Source: Prochlorococcus sp. AG-402-N08 (GTDB taxonomy: Bacteria > Cyanobacteriota > Cyanobacteriia > PCC-6307 > Cyanobiaceae). Taken from it: 64,000 nucleotides of DNA. The notes beneath the pieces were generated by a model. The model did not search any database. It saw nothing but the letters and a program-made list of their open reading frames with translations, and had not been told where the DNA came from. Below are positions 30,441-39,700 of this stretch, in pieces (positions within the stretch are counted from its first letter, which is position 1; each line of letters opens with the position of its first letter). Location: assembly GCA_003216535.1 (NCBI GenBank), contig QCIS01000001.1, positions 1-64,000 on the forward strand, in the 5' to 3' direction. Both the position numbers and the translations under genes were made by a program.

Positions 30441-31403
30441 ATGTCAGATATTAAACAATTAATTTCTATTATCGTCCCTGTTTTCAATGAAAGTGAGAGT
30501 ATTGGTTTTTTATTGGATGAAGTTATAAATGTAATGTCATTTCATAAATATAATTTTGAATTGATTGTTGTAAATGATGGTTCTAAAGATAATACTCATC
30601 AAGTATTAAAACAACTAACTCACAATATTAAAGAATTGTCAGTTATTTCCCTTCGCAAAAATTATGGGCAAACTGCAGCAATGTCAGCTGGCTTTGATAA
30701 TTCTAAAGGTGATATCGTCATTACTTTGGATGGTGATTTACAGAATGATCCAAATGATATTCCTAAATTAATTTCAGAAATTAATAATGGTTTTGATTTG
30801 GTTTGTGGATGGAGGTTTGATAGAAAAGATAAATTAATCAATAGAAAGATACCATCAAAAATAGCGAATAAATTAATAGCTCAGGTAACAGGTCTGAAGT
30901 TGCATGACTATGGATGTTCATTAAAAGCTTTTAAGAAAGAAATAATTGATGATATTAAATTGTATGGAGAACTTCACAGGTTTTTGCCTGTCTTAGCAAA
31001 TATTGAAGGTGCAAAAATCAAAGAAATTAAAGTCAATCATAGAAGCAGGCAATATGGATCTAGTAAATATGGAATCGATAGAACTTTTAGAGTTTTAATG
31101 GATTTACTAACTGTATGGTTTATGACTAAATTTTTAACAAGACCAATGTATGGATTTGGTTTTGTTGGAATTATAAGTATTTTCATTAGCCTTGCAATGA
31201 GTTCTTATTTAATAGTTTTAAAAATAATGGGTGAGGATATTGGAAATCGTCCGTTGCTAATGTTTGCATTAATATTAGGAATTGCTGGGGTTCAATTATT
31301 TAGCTTTGGATTATTGAGTGAACTTTTAATTAGGACTTATCATGAAAGTCAAAGTCGTCCAATTTATAGAATTAGGTCAATAAGTAGTGCCGAACGAAAT
31401 TGA
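30441..31403 (+). CDS. Membrane-bound GT2 glycosyltransferase (polyprenyl-phosphate sugar transferase type)
   Basis: A 320-residue family 2 glycosyltransferase of the DPM1/GtrB/ArnC type, which transfers a sugar from a nucleotide donor to a polyprenyl phosphate. It has the nucleotide-binding start ISIIVPVFNESESI, VVNDGSKDNT near residue 44, DGD at 97-99, and a catalytic loop ending in HRSRQYGSSKYG near residue 205. Two transmembrane helices follow (about 233-258 and 272-296). Donor sugar unknown. A possible partner is the ArnT-like glycosyltransferase near 57 kb, which would use such a lipid-linked sugar; that link is inference. Confidence 0.85.
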   Translation: MSDIKQLISIIVPVFNESESIGFLLDEVINVMSFHKYNFELIVVNDGSKDNTHQVLKQLTHNIKELSVISLRKNYGQTAAMSAGFDNSKGDIVITLDGDLQNDPNDIPKLISEINNGFDLVCGWRFDRKDKLINRKIPSKIANKLIAQVTGLKLHDYGCSLKAFKKEIIDDIKLYGELHRFLPVLANIEGAKIKEIKVNHRSRQYGSSKYGIDRTFRVLMDLLTVWFMTKFLTRPMYGFGFVGIISIFISLAMSSYLIVLKIMGEDIGNRPLLMFALILGIAGVQLFSFGLLSELLIRTYHESQSRPIYRIRSISSAERN

Positions 31404-31407
31404 ATTT

Positions 31408-31571
31408 TTACTTGAATTTTCTGATTAATAAAGCTGAAATTTCAACCACTTCAGGAGACATATCTCTCAATCCTATTCTTAAAATTGATAATGTTGATTT
31501 ATCAGCCAATTCTTCCGCAATTTTTAATTCTTTAATTTGTTTTCTTTACGACCCTGCAAAAGACTAAACAT
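31408..31571 (-). pseudogene. Small reading frame disrupted by a one-base frameshift
   Basis: On the minus strand an ATG at 31571 with an upstream AAAGGA Shine-Dalgarno opens MFSLLQGRKE, then runs into a stop. The next frame continues without interruption from about 31545 to a stop at 31408, reading through AEELADKSTLSILRIGLRD and ending ALLIRKFK. Adding one base to the run of four T at 31540-31543 (plus strand) would fuse the two into a 54-residue, hydrophilic, helix-prone protein. No family was recognised. It could be a recent pseudogene, a programmed frameshift or a sequencing error. Convergent with the glycosyltransferase gene. Confidence 0.5.
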
Positions 31572-31694
31572 TTTATTCCTTTGAGAATTTTTATAAAATA
31601 CTGAGCACTTTTTCCCTTCGTGATTGTACAAAAAACTATTTTTATTAGATAGAAATTAATTATTATTTCTATTTTTGTTTAATTTAACAGAATA

Positions 31695-31796
31695 TTAATT
31701 CCCTTTATTTATTAACTTTCTAAAGCTTCTATTTTTTAAAACTAGAATTAATATTCCTATAAAAATAATAAGTAAAATTGCGAAAAAACTTAACAT
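31695..31796 (-). CDS. Possible 33-residue single-pass membrane peptide
   Basis: On the minus strand an ATG-started frame encodes 33 residues: a continuous hydrophobic helix (LSFFAILLIIFIGILILVL) followed by a basic tail KNRSFRKLINKGN, the charge pattern of a one-pass membrane peptide. A TATAAA lies roughly 25 bases upstream, but no Shine-Dalgarno is evident. AT-rich sequence easily encodes hydrophobic residues by chance, so this may not be a gene. It resembles no photosystem small subunit I can name. Confidence 0.3.
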   Translation of the reverse strand: MLSFFAILLIIFIGILILVLKNRSFRKLINKGN

Positions 31797-31888
31797 GTAA
31801 AAAGTTAATAATTTTTATATCATCCAGTAATAAAATTAACACTATTTCGCAGATAAATACTAAAGTGTTTAAAGATGTTTAAAGAACT

Positions 31889-32002
31889 ATGCCATCTGAA
31901 TTACCAAGTCTCTTACCCTCAATTTTTGTTCCATTAATTGGTATAGCAATGCCTGCTGTTTTTATCGTATTGATTGGAAGATTTATTACAGCAACTGAAT
32001 AA
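31889..32002 (+). CDS. psaI: Photosystem I subunit VIII
   Basis: A 37-residue PsaI: MPSELPSLLPSIFVPLIG, then a single hydrophobic helix and the end FITATE. PsaI is a one-helix subunit that stabilises PsaL binding and PSI trimers. It sits 27 bases upstream of psaL, the conserved gene pair. Confidence 0.93.
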   Translation: MPSELPSLLPSIFVPLIGIAMPAVFIVLIGRFITATE

Positions 32003-32029
32003 ATTATTAAACACTAAACTATTAAAAAA

Positions 32030-32629
32030 ATGAGCGACTTTCAAAAATCATTCTCAGAATCAACAAGTTCAATTAAGTTTGATGAGAAATACATAGATAA
32101 TTCTGTACAACCAAATGATATTGGTGTTGCAGAACAATGGGCAGTAAAAACTGTTGCTGATCCTTGTGTTGGTAATCTAGCTACTCCAGTTAATAGTGGC
32201 TATTTTACAAAAGCCTTTATAAATAATTTACCTTTTTACAGAGAAGGTATTTCTCCTAATTTTAGAGGTTTAGAAACTGGAGCAGCTTTTGGATATCTTC
32301 TATACGGTCCTTTCACTATGACGGGCCCATTAAGAAATTCTGAATTTGCTTTAACAGCTGGACTTCTTGCTGCTATTGGAGCTGTTCATATTCTGACAGC
32401 ACTTTTTGTTCTATATAATGCACCTGGTAAAGCACCTAATGTTCAACCTCCAGATGCGACTGTTAATAATCCACCAAAGGACTTATTTACGAGAGCTGGT
32501 TGGGCTGATTTTACAAGTGGATTTTGGTTAGGAGGCTGTGGTGGAGCTGTTTTTGCTTGGCTACTTGTTGGGACCTTACACTTAGATAGCATCATGCCAA
32601 TCATTAAAAATATTTGGACTGCTGGTTAA
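32030..32629 (+). CDS. psaL: Photosystem I reaction centre subunit XI
   Basis: A 199-residue PsaL, the subunit at the centre of the PSI trimer. It contains [37 protein letters not shown], and two or three transmembrane helices (about 80-105, 112-135 and 162-185). The N-terminal ~35 residues before the conserved core are longer than in freshwater species, as in other Prochlorococcus. Confidence 0.96.
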   Translation: MSDFQKSFSESTSSIKFDEKYIDNSVQPNDIGVAEQWAVKTVADPCVGNLATPVNSGYFTKAFINNLPFYREGISPNFRGLETGAAFGYLLYGPFTMTGPLRNSEFALTAGLLAAIGAVHILTALFVLYNAPGKAPNVQPPDATVNNPPKDLFTRAGWADFTSGFWLGGCGGAVFAWLLVGTLHLDSIMPIIKNIWTAG

Positions 32630-32683
32630 TTACCAAATATAAATAATAAGTAATATTTTAATTTGAAAGGTGTGCTCTAATTA

Positions 32684-33442
32684 TTAACGTATGGATCTAT
32701 CCCATCTGTAACTTCTAACTACTCTTCCTGCCGAAATAAGTTTTGATTTATAATGCATTGAGATTTTATCATTAGAATGTTTTAAGGTATCTAATCCTAT
32801 TCCATTTCTGCCAAAATCTTTTCCAGAGCTATGGTAATACAATCCATTACCTTTGTATATTCCAATATGATCACATTTTTCTTTATTTCCAAAAAATAAA
32901 AGATCGCCTGGTCGTAGAGCTGCATAAGATTTTTTGTAATAAAAAAGATGTTTACAAAAACTTTTTATTTGATAAGAGTCTCGAGGTATATTGATACCAT
33001 GCTTTAAAAAAGCAGTCTGAATTAACCCGGAACAATCAAAATTGGGTCCTAATGTACCTCCCCAACGGTATTCATTAGTTAACCCAGCTTGAATATTGAT
33101 CCATTTTAAAATTAAGGTAATTTTATCTTTTATAAAGGATTGTTCATTTTTTAAACACCCAGTTTTTCTTAATTCGTATTTTTCAATAATCAATCCACCT
33201 AAATTTATCCAACACACGTAACCATCTTCATATAGTTGAACTAGAATTCTTGAAAATTTATGGTTATGTTGATAAATATTTGGATAAAGTAGCCTAAAAA
33301 TTCTATTTTTAAATATTTCAGTCACTAATTTATCTTCTGTTTCATTTTGATATCCAGAAATATCAACTTTTAATTTCCACCAAATAGTTTTTGAAAAATT
33401 TGTTTGTTTAAATAGTGAGATAGGATTTTTATAATTTTCCAT
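32684..33442 (-). CDS. NlpC/P60 peptidoglycan endopeptidase with SH3-like N-terminus
   Basis: A 252-residue C40 cysteine peptidase. The C-terminal NlpC/P60 domain has the catalytic Cys137 in FDCSGLIQTAF and His192 in CDHIGIYKG, and the family block LRPGDLLFFG. The N-terminal ~110 residues resemble a bacterial SH3-type domain as in cyanobacterial gamma-D-glutamyl-L-diamino acid endopeptidases (AvPCP type), which cut stem peptides during cell-wall recycling. No signal peptide is visible. Its ATG is only 3 bases from the divergent beta-lactamase-fold gene, so each promoter must overlap the other gene unless that gene starts downstream. Confidence 0.85.
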   Translation of the reverse strand: MENYKNPISLFKQTNFSKTIWWKLKVDISGYQNETEDKLVTEIFKNRIFRLLYPNIYQHNHKFSRILVQLYEDGYVCWINLGGLIIEKYELRKTGCLKNEQSFIKDKITLILKWINIQAGLTNEYRWGGTLGPNFDCSGLIQTAFLKHGINIPRDSYQIKSFCKHLFYYKKSYAALRPGDLLFFGNKEKCDHIGIYKGNGLYYHSSGKDFGRNGIGLDTLKHSNDKISMHYKSKLISAGRVVRSYRWDRSIR

Positions 33443-33445
33443 ACA

Positions 33446-34354
33446 ATGACCTTTTACTATTTAAGTCAAGAGATGGATCTAGCCTTAAATGATATCTTAG
33501 GGAAAGCATGCTCTTATAATAAAGATTTTTCAACAGAAGATATTGCTATAACTTGGATTAATTATAAAAGTGAAAATAAAAGTGTACTGAAAGGTTTTGG
33601 AACTGGTATTAATAATAAAAAAATGGTTTACCCTGCCAGCATAGTCAAGTTGGTTTATGGCCTTGCTGCATATAATTGGATTAAAAAAGGAAGTCTACTA
33701 TTATCAGATGAACTTATTGATGCAGTAAGGAAAATGTTGTCTTTATCAAGTAATAATGCAACAAGCTTCTTAATTGATTTACTTACTGGAACAACAAGTG
33801 GACCTTGTATTGAAGGCGAATTATGGGAAAATTGGAAATATCAAAGAAGTATAATAAACGATTGGCTATATGATTTACATTGGGAGGAATTGAGTGGTAT
33901 AAATTGCTGTCAGAAGACCTGGGATGATGGACCGTTTGGTCGTGAAAAAGAATTTTATGGACACGATAATAAAAATAGAAATGCTATGAATTCTGATTTT
34001 GCTGCAAGGGTTTTGGAGGAAATTATGATTCATATTGATTATCAAAAAAATGACTTAAATTTACGGAGTTTTTTAAAAAGAAATTTAAATAAAGTTGTTC
34101 TCAAAAACGATTCTCTTAATCAAATAAATGGTTTTTTGGGTGAAGGACTACCAGAAAGCATTAATCTTTGGAGTAAAGCAGGCTTAATGTCTGAAGTTAG
34201 GCATGATTCAGCTTGGTGGACTAATAGTCAATCTCTACACACTTTATTAGTTGTTTTTTGTAATGGAGAAAAATATTCCAAAAATACTTCCTTTTTACCA
34301 TTAATAGCCAAAGAAATATATGAATTTAATAAGAGATATATTATTATAAATTAA
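33446..34354 (+). CDS. Serine hydrolase of the beta-lactamase/penicillin-binding fold
   Basis: A 302-residue protein with the three motifs of class A beta-lactamase/DD-peptidase enzymes: SxxK as Ser65-Ile-Val-Lys68, SxN as Ser102-Asn-Asn104, and KxG as Lys244-Ala-Gly246. No clear signal peptide is seen, so a cytoplasmic or peripheral role is possible. The alternative ATG at residue 10 (33473) would leave 30 bases between the divergent genes and is worth considering as the true start. Together with the adjacent NlpC/P60 gene it suggests a peptidoglycan-fragment processing pair. It overlaps the next, convergent gene by 4 bases. Confidence 0.8.
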   Translation: MTFYYLSQEMDLALNDILGKACSYNKDFSTEDIAITWINYKSENKSVLKGFGTGINNKKMVYPASIVKLVYGLAAYNWIKKGSLLLSDELIDAVRKMLSLSSNNATSFLIDLLTGTTSGPCIEGELWENWKYQRSIINDWLYDLHWEELSGINCCQKTWDDGPFGREKEFYGHDNKNRNAMNSDFAARVLEEIMIHIDYQKNDLNLRSFLKRNLNKVVLKNDSLNQINGFLGEGLPESINLWSKAGLMSEVRHDSAWWTNSQSLHTLLVVFCNGEKYSKNTSFLPLIAKEIYEFNKRYIIIN

Positions 34355-34563
34355 AGTAAATCGTCTAAGTAATTAGAATCTAATATATCAGTATAGGCTT
34401 CATAAGGTAACATCATTATCTCTTCAGAATCTAAATCATTCATAATCCATTCTCTATATTCTGCTAACAAACTTTTTCTATCTTCATTATCTAATTCATA
34501 AATACGCAATGCTGTATCTTTAAAATTTTCTTTAATTAAATTTTCAATTTCTTTCCTCCTCAT
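34351..34563 (-). CDS. Small acidic protein of unknown function
   Basis: A 70-residue protein that I do not recognise. It is strongly acidic (DNEDRKSLLAEY, MNDLDSEEIMMLPYEAY, ending DSNYLDDLL) and predicted mostly helical, without a membrane segment. Its ATG lies one base after the stop of the recombinase-like gene, so the two are almost certainly cotranscribed. The acidic composition would suit a protein that contacts a DNA-binding partner, but that is a guess from context. Confidence 0.75.
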   Translation of the reverse strand: MRRKEIENLIKENFKDTALRIYELDNEDRKSLLAEYREWIMNDLDSEEIMMLPYEAYTDILDSNYLDDLL

Positions 34564-34564
34564 T

Positions 34565-35239
34565 TTATGTTAATTCTCCTTCCAAAATAACTCTTCTTAT
34601 TGTTGATAACGCAATTCCTGTTTGTGATCTGATTGATCGATATGAATATCCCTCATTACGTAATCTGATTACTAAAGATTCTTTTAAAGGACTTATTTTG
34701 GGCCTTCCTCCCAGATTATTTCCAGATAATTTTCTGCGTAATAGTTGTTCTTTTTTTCTTTCACCTAAACTTTTGTCTTCTAAATTATCTAATTCATATA
34801 AAATCTTAAAAATTGACGAATTTGCTTTAGAGGATTCATTAACTGCAGAAAAACCAGTCAAAGTGCGCAATTTAATATTCTTATTAATAAGTTTATTTAT
34901 TGTCCTCAAACATTCTTTATTATTTTTAAATGCTCGGTCAAGTTGAGTTATTATTAATTGATCGCCTTTTGATAAGAAATTTATAGCTTTATTGAGTTGG
35001 GGTTTAATTTCTTCATCTAAACTTATAAATTCAGAGAAAACTAAACTGCAACCCTCTTCCTTTAAGATTTTTATTTGCTCTTCTAAATATTCAGATTCAT
35101 TATCAGTGGCTCTGGCATAACCTATTGCTTTAGAGTTTTTATTTTTTTCAGATAGTAAAAGACGTTTTCTTTTAAATTTAAAAGCCAATGTTTTATTACA
35201 TATATTTTTTACTGTATCAATAAATAAATGGATAAACAC
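34565..35239 (-). CDS. Serine recombinase (resolvase)-like protein with altered active site
   Basis: A 224-residue protein alignable over its length with Tn3/gamma-delta resolvases. After a basic N-terminal extension of about 37 residues come GYAR-A-T (residues 40-45), an LDR-like QLDRAFK (99-105), the ER pair (160-161), then GGRPK and a C-terminal helix-turn-helix with GYSYRSIRSQTGIALSTIRR. Serine resolvases attack DNA with the Ser of YARVS; here that position is Thr45. The arginine after LDR (R71 in gamma-delta) is Lys105. Catalysis may be lost and a DNA-binding or regulatory role retained. No inverted repeats or other mobile-element genes flank it. Confidence 0.8.
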   Translation of the reverse strand: MFIHLFIDTVKNICNKTLAFKFKRKRLLLSEKNKNSKAIGYARATDNESEYLEEQIKILKEEGCSLVFSEFISLDEEIKPQLNKAINFLSKGDQLIITQLDRAFKNNKECLRTINKLINKNIKLRTLTGFSAVNESSKANSSIFKILYELDNLEDKSLGERKKEQLLRRKLSGNNLGGRPKISPLKESLVIRLRNEGYSYRSIRSQTGIALSTIRRVILEGELT

Positions 35240-35531
35240 TTTTTAGTACAAAAAAATTCATATAAACATTAACTTCTATATCCTAGATACCTAACTTAAA
35301 TGTTCTGTTATCTGTATTAAAAATAACGTTCTAAAAACTGTTTCATTTACAGTTGGCGAAACAAAAATATTGTATAAGTAGTCATTTAAATTAGGATTTT
35401 TAAATTATCGATCGACTAGTTAAATTCATTTATTTTTTGACTTCTATTGAATAGGCTTTATTTTGGAAATTATTAATAGTTAATTCATTTTGTTTTTAGT
35501 AAAATAAGTCTACGAGCTATAAACAATTAAC
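35240..35531. other. Intergenic region between recombinase-like gene and lipA
   Basis: 292 very AT-rich bases. No gene, tRNA or strong hairpin was recognised. It must contain the divergent promoters. A self-complementary ATCGAT-overlapping TCGATCGA occurs near 35408-35415 and a TATAAA lies about 15 bases before lipA. Confidence 0.4.
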
Positions 35532-36425
35532 TTGACTAATAATCCTAATAGTTTAATTTCAAAACCTGATTGGTTAAGAGTAAAAGCTCCGCAAGTTGAG
35601 AGAATTGGGAATACTGCAAATTTGTTAAATGATTTAAAGCTTAATACTGTATGTCAAGAAGCAAGCTGTCCAAATATTGGTGAATGTTTTGCTAGTGGAA
35701 CTGCCACTTTCCTAATAATGGGTCCTGGCTGTACTAGGGCATGTCCATATTGCGATATTGATTTTGATAGATCCAAAAGAGAATTAGATCCAACAGAACC
35801 ATATCGTCTAGCAGAAGCCGTTTTTAGAATGAAGCTTAAACATGTTGTCATAACATCAGTTAATAGGGACGATCTTGAGGATGGTGGTGCATCTCAATTT
35901 TTTGAATGTGTTTATCAAGTAAGAAAAAAATCTCCAGAAACTACTATTGAGCTTTTAATTCCTGATTTTTGTGGCAACTGGAAAGCGCTTGAAAAAGTTC
36001 TTGATTCAAATCCAAACGTTTTAAACCATAATATTGAGACTGTGCCTTCACTATATAAAAAAGTAAGACCTCAGGGTAAATACGACAGAACTCTTGAGTT
36101 ACTTAAAAGAACCAAAGACTATTCTCCCAAAGTTTATATAAAGTCAGGCTTTATGCTTGGTCTAGGAGAAAAAGATGAGGAGGTCTTAAGTCTTCTTGAG
36201 GATTTAAAAAGTAATTTCGTTGATATTGTTACTATTGGCCAATATTTATCTCCTGGCCCTAATCATTTACCTGTTCAAAGATTTGTGAGTCCCTCAAAAT
36301 TCAATTATTTTAAAGTTTTTGGGGAAAAAGATTTGGATTTTATGCAAGTAGTTAGTTCTCCTTTAACTCGAAGCAGTTACCATGCTGAAGAGATTCAAAA
36401 ACTTATGAAAAAGTATCCAAGATAG
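35532..36425 (+). CDS. lipA: Lipoyl synthase
   Basis: A 297-residue LipA, the radical SAM enzyme that inserts two sulfurs into octanoyl-protein. The auxiliary cluster motif is [12 protein letters not shown] near residue 41. The radical SAM motif is CTRACPYC near residue 67. The C-terminal serine ligand region is TRSSYHAEE. Start is TTG, with no better ATG upstream of the conserved PDWLRVKAP. Tail-to-tail with the YciI-like gene, 6 bases apart. Confidence 0.96.
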   Translation: MTNNPNSLISKPDWLRVKAPQVERIGNTANLLNDLKLNTVCQEASCPNIGECFASGTATFLIMGPGCTRACPYCDIDFDRSKRELDPTEPYRLAEAVFRMKLKHVVITSVNRDDLEDGGASQFFECVYQVRKKSPETTIELLIPDFCGNWKALEKVLDSNPNVLNHNIETVPSLYKKVRPQGKYDRTLELLKRTKDYSPKVYIKSGFMLGLGEKDEEVLSLLEDLKSNFVDIVTIGQYLSPGPNHLPVQRFVSPSKFNYFKVFGEKDLDFMQVVSSPLTRSSYHAEEIQKLMKKYPR

Positions 36426-36431
36426 TAATTT

Positions 36432-36725
36432 TCATTTATCTGAATCTACCCACTCATTTAATTTCCATTCAACTAGATCATTTTTAATCATTGGATCATT
36501 CTTAATTATTTTTAGTGCATTTTCATAATTATTTATTTCTAGAATTAGTAATCCGCCGGCGCCTGGCCTCTTTAACTCATCTACTAAAAAGCCACTTTTT
36601 ATATTAATTCCCTCTTTTTTTAATTTTTTTATCCAATCATTATGTTCGTTAATTACTTTGCGTTTTAAATCATTATTAATTAAGTATTCTTTTTTTATAA
36701 TTTCAGTTTTTACAAAGAAAGGCAT
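36432..36725 (-). CDS. YciI-like protein
   Basis: A 97-residue ferredoxin-like-fold protein of the YciI family: PFFVKTEIIKKEYL, EHNDWIKKLKKEG with the conserved His-Asp area, GGLLILEINNYENALKI and NDPMIKNDLVEWKLNEW. Function unknown for this group. It immediately follows the glutamate synthase stop on the same strand, without spacing, so it is probably cotranscribed. Confidence 0.8.
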   Translation of the reverse strand: MPFFVKTEIIKKEYLINNDLKRKVINEHNDWIKKLKKEGINIKSGFLVDELKRPGAGGLLILEINNYENALKIIKNDPMIKNDLVEWKLNEWVDSDK

Positions 36726-39700
36726 TTACATTTTCTTTATGCCAAGCATCTCTTCTTCACTTGGGGGAACAATTAATTTGAAAGTATTCTTGAAATGAGA
36801 CCAATTTTCAATTATTTTGGCAGCCTTTAAGCTATTTGTTTTTGCTCGATATTCTCTAATAATTTCCAATAAAATATCTTCCTGTCTTGATGAAGTTATT
36901 TTATGAATGCTTACTATTTCCTTATTAACTTTATTATTTAAATCATTATTCTCATCGATTATGAAAGCTATTCCACCAGTCATACCCGCTCCAATATTCC
37001 TTCCTGTGGAACCTAGAATAACTACTTTCCCACCAGTCATGTATTCACAACAATGATCTCCTGCTCCCTCTGTTACTGCTGTAGCACCACTATTTCTTAC
37101 TGCAAATCTTTCTCCCGATTTTCCTAAAGCAAATAATTTCCCACCTGTTGCTCCATAAAGGCAAGTATTTCCTATTATAACTTGTTCGGAGGAGATTTTA
37201 TCTATTTTTGGTGGAATTATTGTGAGTATACCTCCATTCATTCCTTTACAAACATAATCATTAGCTTCTCCGATTAATTGAACATTCATTCCCTTTAATA
37301 AAAAGGCACCAAAGCTTTGTCCCGCATATCCTTTGAAATTTAAGTTAAGTTCACCATTGAAGCCGGTATTTCCATGAAGTTCTGCGATTTCGCCAGATAT
37401 TTTCGCACAAACACTTCTATCTGTATTTTTTATCACAATTTCTTTAGTCAATTTTTCGTGATTTTTAATTGAATCTATAAATTCAGTATCAGACAAAAAC
37501 TCGTCCTCTAATACAGAACCATTACTATGAGCATTTTTTAAATGTTTTAACCATGATCTATCAGTGGTTAAGTGTTCATTATTTACTAAAGAAGAAAGAT
37601 CTATATTAGAAGTTTTTGGAAGACCGATATTTCTTGCAGAAAGAAATTCTTGATTACCAATCAGTTCTTCCATATTAGAGACTCCAATACTACTCATTAT
37701 CTGCCTTACTTCTTCAGCAATATATAAGAAAAAATTTACAACATTTTCTGGAATACCTTTAAATCTTTTTCTTAACTCTTCTTTTTGAGTAGCAACTCCT
37801 ACAGGACACTTGTTTGTATGACAAACTCGAGCCATTATGCATCCTTCAGCAATCATCGCTACAGAACCGAAACCGTATTCTTCAGCACCTAGTAAAGCTG
37901 CAATAACTACATCCCAGCCTGTTTTAAGACCTCCATCAGTTCTTAAAATTACTCTTTCACGTAAGTTATTCTCTAAGAGAGATTTATGAACCTCAGCAAC
38001 ACCTAATTCCCATGGTAAACCTGCATGTTTAATAGAACTTAGGGGCGAAGCACCTGTTCCTCCGTCATGTCCTGAAATTTGAATTACATCTGCATTAGCT
38101 TTACTTACGCCAGCAGCAATAGTGCCTATACCAATTTCAGAAACAAGTTTAACGCTCACTTTCGCTTTTGGATGGACTTGGTGTAAGTCATGGATAAGTT
38201 GAGCTAAATCTTCAATTGAATAAATATCATGATGCGGGGGAGGAGATATTAGAGCTACTCCAGGTTTACTATTTCTTAGTTTTGCGATGTAAGAATCAAC
38301 TTTTGGACCAGGCAATTGTCCCCCTTCTCCAGGTTTTGCACCTTGAGCCATTTTAATTTCGAGTTGTTTGCCACTTCTTAGATATTCAGGTGTGACTCCA
38401 AATCTACCTGATGCGATTTGTTTAATAGCTGAACATGCGGTGTCTCCATTTTCTAGACCTTTAATAAATGGTAACGTCGCTGATTGAGTATTTTCATCGA
38501 TATCATTTAAAACATTAAAACGAGCTGGATCTTCTCCCCCTTCTCCACTATTACTTTTGCCACCAATTCTGTTCATAGCAACTGCTAATACTTCATGCGC
38601 TTCTCTTGATAAAGCACCCAAACTCATTCCTCCAGTACAGAACCTTTTGCAAATTGATTCAACACTTTCAACTTCCTCTAATGGGATGCTTTTCCTTTTT
38701 GAACTAATTGTTAGTAAATCTCTTAAAGATGTTGTCGGTCTATTGCTAATGAGTTTTTTGTAAGTTTCAAAATGATCATATCCTGGACCTTGTTTTACAG
38801 CTGAATGTAAAACTTTTGACATCTCAGGGTTATTGGAATGATATTCTCCATTATTTCTAAATTGTACAAATCCCAAAAATTCTAATTTTTTTAAATCGAT
38901 CTCTGGGTAGGCTTTCGTATGTATTGAAATTGTTTCATTAGTTAATTCTTTTAATGTTATGCCGGCGATGCGGCTTGTTGTACCATCAAAAGCAACTTTT
39001 ATTAAGTCAGATCCAAGGCCTACAGCTTCAAAAATTTGTGCGCCATGGTAACTAGATAAAAGTGAGATGCCTATTTTCGAAAGAATTTTCCTAAGACCGT
39101 CTTCTAAAGCTTTTTTAATATTTTCTTGAACATCAATTATTGATAATGGATTTATTTTTTTGCTATCAATGAGTTTTTGAGTTTTTGGATGTTTCAACCA
39201 GTGTCTACCTGCTTCTAAGGTCAACCAAGGGCAAACTGCGCTTGCACCATAACCAATCAAACAAGCCAAGTGATGTGTGCTCCAACATTGACCAGTTTCA
39301 ATAATTAGAGAAGCTTTTAGCCTAATTTCTTTTTTTAGAAGATAATGATGAATTGCCCCAACAGCAAGCAAAGGAGGAATAAAAGTCTTTTTAGGATTAA
39401 TTCCCTTATCAGAAATAATAATTAGAGAGCAACCTTCTTTTATAGAGAGCTCACTCTGTTTACAAATTGCTTTTAATTGGTTCTCTAAGCCTTGAACACC
39501 TTCCTCAATATCAAACAAACTTGAAATTGTTTGAGATTTAATTTTTGATTTTTTAATGGAAATAAGTTCTTCCTCATTGAGAATTGGACTTTGTAAATGA
39601 ACAAAAGGTTTAGGATCTTTAATCTCAAATGGAGTACATCTTGCTCCAAGATGCATCTCTAAACTCATTACCAGTTTTTCTCTAAGTGGGTCGATAGGAG

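Noticed and set aside
34565-35239. Recombinase-like gene as part of a transposon or integrated element
   Set aside because: No terminal repeats, target duplications, transposase or cargo genes flank it. The three tRNA genes are not next to it.
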